Position numbers and translations under genes: made by a program
In this document: positions 50,690 to 59,691 of the stretch, in pieces
Position numbering within the stretch: position 1 is the first letter of the stretch
Layout: each line of letters opens with the position of its first letter
Assembly (NCBI RefSeq): GCF_020497125.1
Contig: NC_059079.1
Coordinates: forward strand, 46,449,114-46,513,113
Origin: Mauremys mutica
Lineage: Eukaryota > Chordata > Testudines > Geoemydidae
Direction of reading: 5' to 3'
DNA length: 64,000 bases
Notes under the pieces: model-generated
The model's database searches: none
Told to the model about the DNA's origin: nothing
Seen by the model: the letters and a program-made list of their open reading frames with translations, nothing else

Positions 50690-50879
50690 GGCAATACGTT
50701 ATAGTCTGGCCATGTTGCAAAAATCTATTCCATCATTCTACACATCATGAAATCATCTTTCATCCCAGACTTTTTCCCCTCTCCCATTGCTCTTGCATCT
50801 ATCATTGCTTCCAGACATTACCAGAATGTGTGTTAACTCTATCTCTAAAACCTAAAGCTGTGCAGAGGACATACATTCT

Positions 50880-51090
50880 GTTACATGAAAGATTTCAGCA
50901 TTTAGCTTTGGTCTGAATCAAAACAAAACCCAACACTTCATTTCAGGTCAATTGAAATGTTATGCTTTCACAAAAAACAACAAAAAACAGTTTTGACTTT
51001 TTATTATGCATTATAAATGAAACGTTGCTTCTCAAAATGAAAAACTGAAATGCTTTGCTCTAAAAATGCTGAAATGAAAAGAGAATATGT
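50880..51090. repeat. AT-rich interspersed repeat, copy 3
   Basis: Contains TCAGGTCAATTGAAATG, CTCAAAATGAAAAACTGAAATG and AAAATGCTGAAATGAAAAG. The word content resembles 2510-2882 and 20110-20455. Confidence 0.4.
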
Positions 51091-51220
51091 ATTAAATAAG
51101 TAGTATTTATGCAACATAATATCTATAAAAAAAGACTAAAACACCACCTTTCCAGGAATGTTGGCAGTGGTCCATCTAACTTTCTTCCCACCTGCCCACA
51201 AGAATGTCTCATAGGTAATA

Positions 51221-51446
51221 TACAGTGTTGATGTAGCCACGCCAGTCTCAGGATGTTAAAGAGAATGTGAGTGAGGTAACGTCTTTTATTGGCTCAACTT
51301 CTATTGGTGAGAAAGACAAGCTTTCAAGTTACACAGAGCTCTTCTTAAGATCTGGGAAGAAACAGCTCTGTGTAGCTCAAAAGCTTGTCTCTCTCACAAA
51401 CAGAAGTTGGTCCAATAGAAGATGTTACCTCACCCACCTTGTCTCT
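51221..51446. mobile_element. Small hairpin Penelope-like insertion
   Basis: The left half (TACAGTGTTGATGTAGCCAC, TTTTATTGGCTCAACTTC, GACAAGCTTTCAAG, ACACAGAGCTCTTCTT) is followed by its inverted counterpart (ACAGCTCTGTGTAGC, AAAGCTTGTCTCTCTC, AGAAGTTGGTCCAAT, GATGTTACCTCACC). The layout parallels the larger PLE at 53335-55261, including AGCTTTC near the stem and a left end missing from the right arm. CTCATAGGTAATA (51208-51220) and CTCATAGATAATA (51447-51459) look like a 13-bp target duplication with one mismatch. It is non-coding. Confidence 0.65.
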
Positions 51447-51954
51447 CTCATAGATAATAGTCCCTTGACCACATCATCTCAGACATATACCAAACTCCAC
51501 TCACAATTTGAACCAGTGAGAGCAGTAGTCCGTCTGTTTCTTTGCAGATCATTTCCAGTCCCAAGGACCAACCCAGTTTAATGACTCGGATTTATTAAGG
51601 TGCTGGGTAGGTGGAATCCACTCAGCTCTGCTACTGTCATCTTCATCACCTCTTGCCACAAAGTTCTCATGGAAGGGGTGCCAGGGTCACTTATCACGCT
51701 TTGTCAGTCTGCTAGTTGCGGGAAAATGAGTGCCTTCCCCTCCTTTGTAGCTCTCTGGGCTGTCACTAGTCCCCCAAAATCCAACTTCATGTATAGTTAC
51801 GGCAACTTTCCAAGAGTAACTGGAAAAACTGTTGGTAGGTAGCCTATGCAAACTAAGCTGTTTGTGGTAGTACTTTTCACCAATAGAGGCGGTAGAGAGC
51901 TCTTTTCCCTCTGAAGCTGTTGGACATTGGACTTACTCATTTATCCTCTATATC

Positions 51955-52030
51955 CCTGTGAGCCAGGGTACTATTATTGTCCCCAGTTTAATGCAGGGAA
52001 CTGAGGCAGATATACAAAGTGACCTTGTCT
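51955..52030 (+). mobile_element. MIR-type SINE fragment
   Basis: ACTATTATTGTCCCCAGTTT, AATGCAGGGAACTGAGGCAG and ACAAAGTGACCTTG follow the MIR 3' part (a TTATTATCCCCATTTTACAG-like run, then AAACTGAGGCACAG and AGTGACTTG). Short but distinctive. Confidence 0.65.
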
Positions 52031-53321
52031 CTCAAGTCCCAAAGAAGCACCCTCACTACTGAGCAGTTCTTCCTGGGTGATTCTTATTATCCCATGCAAT
52101 GCTCCCTGGTCCTCAATAGACATTGGAGGTCCAGGCACTTTATGATTTAACTTCATTCCAGTCAAGCACCTTTCCAATGCTTCTCCAGTTTGACCTTCCT
52201 AGTAATTCGACAGAGTTAGGAATTGCTCTTTCATTTGTGCTGCTACTGCCCATTCACCTATTGAGGGCACGCTCTGTTCTGTCTGAGCTGCTGAGTCACC
52301 TGATCTCTTTCAATCATTTTCTCCTAAGCTTACATTTGACTATCTTTTTTAAGTGATCTGTTCTGCCATGTATTAAGAACACAATGAAGCAAATTATGAG
52401 AGGGTACATGGGTATGGCAGGAAAGCTTCCACAAGCTCTTTCCTCTCCAGATTTCCATGCAGGAATTAGCCTGATTTGGCTGCTTGAGCCTGATGCAGTG
52501 CAAGGAAGGTGATGCCATCTTCGGTCAGTAACACTGACTGAATAACAGGAATACCTGGGCGCGTGGGGAGGATGGCAATAGATGTGCTCTCCCGCTACCA
52601 CCCTTACAACCTGGAAAGAGCTGGGAGTACTACACGATATAGCCTTTCAAAAGGTGCAGAAGTAGCACTGGTGAGAGCTCTCTGGCATCATCAGGACTGC
52701 TCCTGCCTGCAAAAGCTTAATACTTCCAGGCATCACTTCCTGTTAAGAATGAACAAGTTTAGAGCAGGTGATACTTTAGGTATTCAACAGCAGTAATAAT
52801 CTAGGCATACATTGTTCAGTCCTTTCCCCAGCATGCACCCGCCCTCCCTCCCACACACCCCACTCCACCAAAATAGGTGGTTACTTTTTTCCTGTGTCTT
52901 CATGATGCAATTTTTCAGCAGCAACAACTACTGACTCTGTGTGTTGTTGACAGCTCTTAAAGAAGATGATTCAAGGTAAGACATATCTCTGTTGTAATGC
53001 AAGGTCTATCAAGCATCAGAGGACTGATGGGGCTGTATAATTATCTGGCAACACTTATGGCTTGGCAGGATCATATGAAGTGCATGTTTTGTTTTTCTGA
53101 ATGCTGTGCTAGCTTCAAAGCTCTTCCTGGCATTACAGCTGATATCAACAAGGGAGATAGTGAAGAGAAGGCAGCATTGCTGAGAGGTGCTTCTTTATCT
53201 TAGCCAACATTAGAGAAGCTGGTTTGTGAGCTCCCTAGAAGAGAAATGCCAAAGCAAATAATTGAACAATTCTTTGCTCCAGTTATGTAAAGATATAAAG
53301 ATATATTCATTCAAAACAGAG
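52031..53321. other. No gene recognised
   Basis: Unique-looking sequence with no recognised element. ORFs are under 100 codons and lack motifs. Confidence 0.5.
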
Positions 53322-53649
53322 CAAAGAAGGTATGGTTTCAGAGTAGCAGCCATGTTAGTCTGTATCCGCAAAAAGAACAGGAGTACTTGTGGCACCTTAA
53401 AGACTAACAAATTTATTTTAGCATGAGCTTTCGTGAGCTACAGCTCACTTCTTTGGATGCATAGAATGGAACACACAGACAGGAGATATTTATACATACA
53501 GAGAACATGAAAAGGTGGAAGTATGCATAACAACAGGAAAAGTCTAATCAATTCAGATGAGCTATCATCAGCAGGAGGAAAAAAAACTTTTTGAAGTAAT
53601 AAGATGGCCCATAGAAGGTGTGAGGAGAACTTAACATAGGGAAATAGAT

Positions 53650-54563
53650 TCAATTAGTGTAATGACCCAACCATTCCCAGTCTCTGTTTAGGCCAGTGTT
53701 AATTGTATCTAATTTGCATATTAATTCGAGTTCAGCAGTTTCTCTTTGGAGTCTGTTTTTGAAGTTTTTTTGTTGCAAAATTGCCACCTTCAAGTCTGTC
53801 ACTGAGTGGTTAGAGAGGTTGAAGTGTTCTCCCACTGGTTTTTGAATGTTATGATTCCTGATGTCAGATTTGTGTCCATTTATTCTTTTGCGTAGAGACT
53901 GTCCGGTTTGGCCAATGTACATGGCAGAGGGGTATTGCTGGCACATGATGGCATATATCACGTTGGTAGATGTGCAAGTGTATGAGCCCCTGATGGCATG
54001 TCTGATGTGATTAGGTCCTATGATGGTGTCACTTGAATGGATATGTGGACAGAGCTGGCATCGGGCTTTGTTGCAAGGATAGGTTCCTGGGTTGGTGTTT
54101 ATGTTGTATGGTGTGCGGTTGCTGGTGAGTATTTGCTTCAGGTTGGGAGGCTGTCTATAAGCGAGGACTGGCCTGTCTCCCAAGATCTGTGAGAGTAAGG
54201 GATCATCTTTAAGGATAGGTTGTAAATCTTTGACGATGCTCTGGAGAGGTTTTAGTTGGGGGCTGTAGGTGATGGCTAGTGGCGTTCTGTTATTTTCTTT
54301 TTTAGGCCTGTCCTGTAGTAGGTGGCTTCTGGGTACTCTTCTGGCTCTGTCAATCTGTTTTTTTCACTTCAGCAGGTGGGTATTGTAGTTTTAAGAATGC
54401 TTGATAGAGATCTTGTAGGTGTTTATCTCTGTCTGAGGGATTGGAGCAAATACGGTTGTATCTTAGAGCTTGGCTGTAGACAATAGATCGTGTGGTGTGT
54501 CCGGGATGGAAGCTGGAGGCATGTATGTAAGTATAGCGGTCAGTGGGTTTCCGGTACCCTATA
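53650..54563 (-). pseudogene. PLE polyprotein C-terminal half with GIY-YIG endonuclease, broken
   Basis: The C-terminal part of a Penelope polyprotein, in which the GIY-YIG endonuclease nicks target DNA for RT priming. From about 54563 the minus strand reads YRKPTDRYTYIHASSFHPG, SIVYSQALRYNRICSNPSD and LKLQYPPAEVKK, the RT/linker side. The frame is lost at a T-run near 54355. From 54183 it is open to 53650: GDRPVLAYRQPPNLKQIL, CNKARCQLCPHI with the CxxC-like linker, STNVIYAIMCQQ and AMYIGQTGQSLRKRINGHK (the GIY-YIG core with its Arg), then ETAELELICKLDTINTGLN. It ends normally at WLGHYTN. The RT catalytic core is missing through 5' truncation. Confidence 0.88.
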
Positions 54564-54579
54564 CCCGATGCCAGCTCTG

Positions 54580-54965
54580 TCCACATATCCATTCAAGTGA
54601 CACCATCATAGGACCTAATCACATCAGACATGCCATCAGGGGCTCATACACTTGCACATCTACCAACGTGATATATGCCATCATGTGCCAGCAATACCCC
54701 TCTGCCATGTACATTGGCCAAACCGGACAGTCTCTACGCAAAAGAATAAATGGACACAAATCTGACATCAGGAATCATAACATTCAAAAACCAGTGGGAG
54801 AACACTTCAACCTCTCTAACCACTCAGTGACAGACTTGAAGGTGACAATTTTGCAACAAAAAAAACTTCAAAAACAGACTCCAAAGAGAAACTGCTGAAC
54901 TCGAATTAATATGCCAATTAGATACAATTAACACTGGCCTAAACAGAGACTGGGAATGGTTGGGT
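54580..54965 (+). pseudogene. Second, inverted copy of the PLE GIY-YIG domain, partial
   Basis: The plus strand repeats RCQLCPHIHSSDTIIGPNH, STNVIYAIMCQQ, AMYIGQTGQSLRKRINGHK and VGEHFNLSNHSVTDLKV, nearly identical to the minus-strand copy. An extra A in the oligo-A run near 54865 shifts the frame, giving KKLQKQTPKRNC and a stop at 54896-54898 in place of the intact NRLQRETAELEL. Because it starts mid-domain at the composite junction it has no start of its own. Confidence 0.88.
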
Positions 54966-55274
54966 CATTACACTAATTGAATCTATTTCCCTATGTTAAG
55001 TTCTCCTCACACCTTCTATGGGCCATCTTATCACTTCAAAAAGTATTTTTTCATCCTGCTGATGATAGCTCATCTCAATTGATTAGACTTTTCCTGTTGT
55101 TATGCATACTTCCACCTTTTCATGTTCTCTGTATGTATAAATATCTCCTGTCTGTGTGTTCCATTCTATGCATCCAAAGAAGTGAGCTGTAGCTCACGAA
55201 AGCTCATGCTACAATAAATTTGTTAGTCTTTAAGGTGCCACAAGTACTCCTGTTCTTTTTTCAAAGAAGGTATG

Positions 55275-56372
55275 TTCATCTTGATAAATAAAGGCTAATA
55301 AGTCAGTATATGATCCAATCCTAAGAAATTAATTTCCCTCAGATAAAAATTTGTTGCTGTTAAAATTTCAAACCACCAACCAGTTTAGATGAAGCACAGT
55401 GTTAAAAACAACAATGCAGGGGGTTGAGAATAAAGCTACTGTACATCTGCAAATTAAACAGTGTGTTAATTAAGTATCAGGTGAACACAAACAAAGCATA
55501 GGGGAAGTGTATGGGTGTTTAGTAGATAGAAAAAGAGTGCAAGCACTGAATATTGAAGAGCAATAAGTAAGAATGATGAAAATGAACTTGATTTTCTCTC
55601 TTCTTCAGTCAAAACTGTCATTTTGGTCTGTCAAAAAACTCCAGGCTTTATTCTCATTTCTACCACCCCGAACTGTAAATAGGTCTTCAGTTATATATGC
55701 ATCCACTTTTAGGCCTCTAAACTCCCAGAGTGCTGTAAAGGGATCTTCTTACTGTAATTTAGATTAGACCCAATGTGTCCTATGCCCTAGAGATAATCAG
55801 AAGTGGATTTTTCTTTTTCCCCATTAAAATTTTGAATTTTACACTACACCTGAAGAAGGCAGTCTCCTTTTGAGGTTAGTTTTAAATGCATCGTTTTATT
55901 GTTTGTTTGTTTGTTTTTTTTCAGATCAGACAAATTTGGTATGTAATACTCATTAAGAGCATGATCAAAAATCCACTGAACTCCAAAAATCCCACTGAAG
56001 TTTATGGGAGTGTTTCTATCAACTTCATTGGGTTTTCGGTCCAGCCTCAAATGAGGAATATGTAAAAAAAATTAGGAAGAAAAGATTAGGGTAGTAAGCT
56101 TGGGGTTTGGGAGACAGACTCGTTTTGCTGCTCTGTCACAGATTTCCTGTGTGACCTTCCTTGGCGAGGGCAGGTTTGGGACTTTGGAGGGTTGATCAGA
56201 GATATTAATTGTTAAGATCCATAATAAAACAGGTTGTTTGTTTTATTTCTCTAAGATGTATGAATGGAACAACAATTTCGTTTGATAAATCACTGTTCAT
56301 TGTAAATGTTATTTTCATGCAAGTCACTAATTGTAAAAATGGGCATTTTAAACAATTTAAACACGTAGCCAT
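55275..56372. other. No gene recognised
   Basis: Unique-looking sequence between the PLE and DIRS elements. 55960-56050 has a weak phrase of the ancient CACTGAAGTTTATGGGAGTG type. Confidence 0.5.
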
Positions 56373-56426
56373 AAAAGACGGTTACTCACTGTAGTAACTG
56401 TTGTTCTTCGAGATGTGTTGCTCTAT

Positions 56427-56590
56427 CCATTCCAGTTAGGTGTGCGCGCCGCGCGTGCATGGCTCTTTGGAACATTTTTACCCTAGCAACTCCGGCGGGC
56501 CGGCTGGGCGCCCCCTGGAGTGGCGCCGCCATGGCGCTGAATATATACCCCAGCCGGCCTGTCCGCTCCTCAGTTCCTTCTTGCCGGCTA
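56427..56590. repeat. DIRS left inverted terminal repeat, shared part
   Basis: ATTCCAGTTAGGTGTGCGCG, GAACATTTTTACCCTAGCAA, TGGCGCCGCCATGGCGC and TATATACCCCAGCCGG match, in reverse complement, 62325-62500 with only a few differences. A TATA-like box (GAATATATACCCC) lies inside. The Met-initiated frames over this repeat (56440-56694) are by-products. Confidence 0.9.
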
Positions 56591-56617
56591 CTCCAACAGT
56601 GGGGAAGGAGGGCGGGT

Positions 56618-56722
56618 CTGGAATGGATAGGAGCAACACATCTCGAAGAACAACAGTTACTACGGTGAGTAACCGTCTTTTCTTCTTCGAGTGATTGCTC
56701 CTATGCATTCCAGTTAGGTGAT
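56618..56722. other. DIRS internal complementary region (ICR)
   Basis: 56618-56680 is the reverse complement of the element's left extremity (ATCTCGAAGAACAACAGTTA, GGTGAGTAACCGTCTTTT). 56681-56722 is the reverse complement of its right extremity (TCTTCTTCGAGTGATTGCTC, GCATTCCAGTTAGGTG). The two meet around 56680, so this is a copy of both ends joined, the template that DIRS uses to complete and circularise its cDNA. Confidence 0.88.
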
Positions 56723-56735
56723 TCCCAAGCCTTAC

Positions 56736-57735
56736 CTAGGCGGTGGGGTCGGAGTGAGACGTGGCAGAGTGTAAGACTGCTGAGCCGAAGGCTGCATCGT
56801 CTCTGGATTGTTGCACCAACGCGTAGTGGGAAGCGAAGGTGTGGACAGAGGATCAGGTGGCCGCTCTACAGATGTCCTGGATGGGAACATGGGCCAGGAA
56901 AGCGGCCAACGAGGCTTGCGCTCTCGTCGAGTGAGCAGTGAGGCGGCATGGTGGCACGCGAGCAAGCTCGTAGCATGTCCGGATACATGCCGTCACCCAG
57001 GAGGAAATCCGCTGCGAGGAGACCGGCTCGCCTTTCATGCGGTCGGCAACCGCCACAAACAGCTGTGGCGAACGCCGGAAGGGCTTCGTCCGCTCGATAT
57101 AAAAAGCGAGGGCCCTGCGGACGTCCAGGGTGTGAAGCTGTTGCTCACGAGGTGAGGCGTGCGGCTTCGGGAAGAAGACCGGAAGGAAGATCTCCTGATT
57201 GAGGTGAAAGGCCGACACCACCTTAGGGAGGAAGGCCGGATGTGGTCGAAGCTGCACCTTGTCTCCGTGGACTAACCGTTAGTGCCCGGAGCTCAGAAAC
57301 TCGTCTTGCCGATGTAATTGCGACTAGGAAGGCAGTCTTCCAGGAGAGGTAGAGTAGAGAGCACGTGGCCAGGGGCTCGAAGGGCGGTCCCATAAGCTTG
57401 GCCAGAACGAGATTTAAATCCCAGGTCGGGGTAGGACGCCGCACCGGCGGGTACAAGCGGTCCAGGCCCTTCAGGAAGCGGGAAACCATCTGGTTGGAGA
57501 AGATGGACCGACCTCCCATAGATGGACGAAAGGCGGACACGGCTGCCAGGTGCACCTTCAAGGAGGAGACCGCGAGTCCTCGTTCTTTAAGGTACCAGAG
57601 GTAGTCCAGGATTGTAGGGATAGGGACTAGGAAGGGATTAAGGCCGCGCTGATCGCACCAGAGCACAAAACGCTTCCATTTCGCGAGGTAGGTGGAGTGA
57701 GTGGAAGGCTTCCTGCTTTCAAGTAGGACTTGCTG
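56736..57735 (-). pseudogene. DIRS tyrosine recombinase, broken
   Basis: The integrase that inserts the circular DNA by strand exchange. The minus strand from about 57735 reads STHSTYLAKWKRFVLWCDQ (core-binding start), PTILDYLWYLKERGLAVSS, then TAFLVAITSARRVSELRAL with the first catalytic Arg. The frame is lost near 57255 and resumes as VQLRPHPAFLPKVVSAFH, RRALAFYIERTKPFRRSPQL and TAHSTRAQASLAAFL, the catalytic HxxR pair. A TGA at 56853-56855 replaces the Trp expected after ICRAAT. Beyond it lies SSVHTFASHYALVQQ, with the nucleophile Tyr at 56822-56824. The normal stop is near 56736. One frameshift and one stop inactivate it. Confidence 0.9.
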
Positions 57736-57767
57736 TACTGTCGCCGAACAGCCCCTCTCTGCGTGGG

Positions 57768-59500
57768 TCAACCACGCAGGTACCAAGCTGTAAGATGTAG
57801 GTTCGGGTGGCAGAGTCTGCCGAAGTCCTGTGTGATGAGGTCCGGCCATAACGGAAGGGGAACGGGATCCCAAACGGAGAGCTCGAGCAGCAGGGTGTAC
57901 CAGTGCTGCCTCGGCCAGGCCGGAGCGACGAGTATTACGTGGGCCCTGTCCCTCCGAAGCTTGAGTAGCACCCGGTGTATGAGCGGGAACAGAGGGAAGG
58001 CGTAGAGGAGGTGATCCGTCCAGGAGCACAGGAATGCATCCGACAGGGAGCCTGGGGAGCGACCCTGGTACGAACAAAACAGGTGGCACTTCCTGTTCTC
58101 CTTGGAGGCAAACAGGTCTATCTGGGGAAACCCCCACCTCCGGAAAATTGTGTGCGCCACATCTGGACGGAGAGACCACTCGTGGGAGAGGAACGATCTG
58201 CTGAGATGGTCGGCCAGCGTGTTCTGTACTCCTGGAAGAAAGGACGCTTCCAGGCGAATCGAGTGGGTCACGCAGAAGTCCCACAGGAGCATCGCTTCCT
58301 TGCAGAGCAGGGAGGAGCGAGCTCAGCCCTGCTTGTTCACATAGAACATCGCCGTCATGTTGTCCGTGAACACCGCCATGCAGCGGCCTTGCAGACGGGC
58401 GCGGAAGGCGAGACATGCCAAGCGGATCGCTCGCAGCTCCCGGACGTTGATATGGAGGGAGAGCTCTTGGGGCGACCAGAGACCTTGTGTGTGAAGGTCG
58501 CCCAGGTGAGCCCCCCATTCCAACGCTGATGCATCTGTGGTCAGGGTGACGGATGGGCAAGGAGGGCGGAACGGGACTCCTGCACACACAACCTCTGGGT
58601 CCAGCCACCAGCTGAGCGAATCGAGGGTAGGCTTCGTGACCGTGACCACCATGTCTATGGGGTCGTGATGCGGGCGGTACACCGACGCCAGCCAAGATTG
58701 AAATGGGTGAAGGCGCAGCCTGGCGTGCGTGGTCACGAATGTGCAGGACGCCATGTGGCCCAGGAGGCGCAGGCAGGACTGAACCGTCATCGTGGGAAAG
58801 GTGTGTAGGTCCCGAATGATGGAGACCATTGTCTGGTGCCGAGACCGAGGGAGGCAGGCCCTGGCTAAGCTGGAGTCGAGGACCGCTCCGATGAACTCCA
58901 CTCGTTGTGATGGAGTTAAACTGGACTTCTCGGCATTGATGAGAAGGCCCAGGAGCCGAAATAAGGATAGTATTTCCGTCATCTGGTCCATTACCAGCTG
59001 TCAGGCTGTCCCGCGAACCAGCCAGTCGTCGAGATACGGGTAGACGTATATGCAATGACGGCGGAGGGCTGCGGCCACCACTGCCATACACTTGGTAAAG
59101 ACCCTTGGCGCGGTGGACAGGCCGAAGGGCAGCACCGCAAACTGGTAGTGCGCGCTGTTGACCATGAAGCGCAGGTAGCATCGATGGGGAGGGTAAATCG
59201 CGACATGGAAGTACGCGTCCTTCATATCGAGGGCAGCAAACCAGTCTCCCAGATCCAGGGAGGGAATGATGGTCCCCAGGGTGACCATGCGAAACTTGAG
59301 CTTGAGCAGGTACCTGTTGAGCTCCCGGAGATCTAGTATGGGTCGGAGACCTCCTTTCGCCTTGGGGATGAGAAAATATCGGGAATAAAATCTCCTGCCC
59401 CGCATGTCGTGCGGCACCTCCTCTATGGCCCCCAAGCTCAGCAGAGTCTCGACCTCTTGTAGGAGGAATTGCTCCTGAGAGGGGTCCCTGAAGAGGGACG
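57768..59500 (-). pseudogene. DIRS reverse transcriptase-RNase H, broken
   Basis: Copies element RNA into DNA and removes the RNA. The minus strand reads LGAIEEVPHDMRGRRFYSRY, LIPKAKGGLRPILDLRELN, ALDMKDAYFHVAI (first catalytic Asp), LPFGLSTAPRVFTK, then YLDDWLV (59025-59036, catalytic Asp pair). A TGA at 59001-59003 follows. RNase H motifs come next: LTTDASALEWGAHLG, INVRELRAIRLA and FTDNMTAMFYVNKQG, with a second TGA at 58323-58325. The frame then runs from 58292 to 57768 with NTLADHLSRSFLSHEW and a conserved DIRS C-terminal region (IDLFASKENRKCHLFCS, HVILVAPAWPRQHWYTLLL). Both stops fit single-base changes. The true start lies upstream, near 59500. Confidence 0.9.
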
Positions 59501-59691
59501 GGGAAGGTGGGTGGGAAGGAGGGGGTGAAACAAACTGAAGGCGGTAACCATTCTGGATAGTGCGAAGGACCCAGTTGTCCGATGTTATTTGGGACCACGC
59601 CGGGAGGAAGTGGGACAGGCGGTTGTAAAATAACGGGGTAGGATCCGGGAAGGAGACTGATGGGCCGTCCTCGGGCGTCCCATCAAAAGGC

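Larger units (their letters stand above)
53335..55261. mobile_element. Penelope-like element inserted as an inverted-repeat composite
   Basis: One insertion flanked by an exact 13-bp duplication, CAAAGAAGGTATG (53322-53334 and 55262-55274). From about 54572 down to 53335 the minus strand carries the 3' half of a PLE: end of RT, linker, GIY-YIG endonuclease and 3' end (reverse complement of GTTTCAGAGTAGCAGCC). From about 54563 to 55261 the plus strand carries a second copy of the last 0.7 kb, so the arms (53335-54068 and 54563-55261) are inverted repeats. The right arm lacks the last 36 bases or so that the left arm has. Complex, partly inverted copies are known for Penelope elements. Confidence 0.9.

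Noticed and set aside
56440..56694. Open frame MCAPRVHGS... over the DIRS left end, with a twin at 62485-62240
   Set aside because: Same frame in both inverted terminal repeats; a by-product of the repeat, and not conserved coding that I can support.
57975..58529. Plus-strand 184-codon frame
   Set aside because: Antisense to DIRS RNase H; no recognisable domain of its own.
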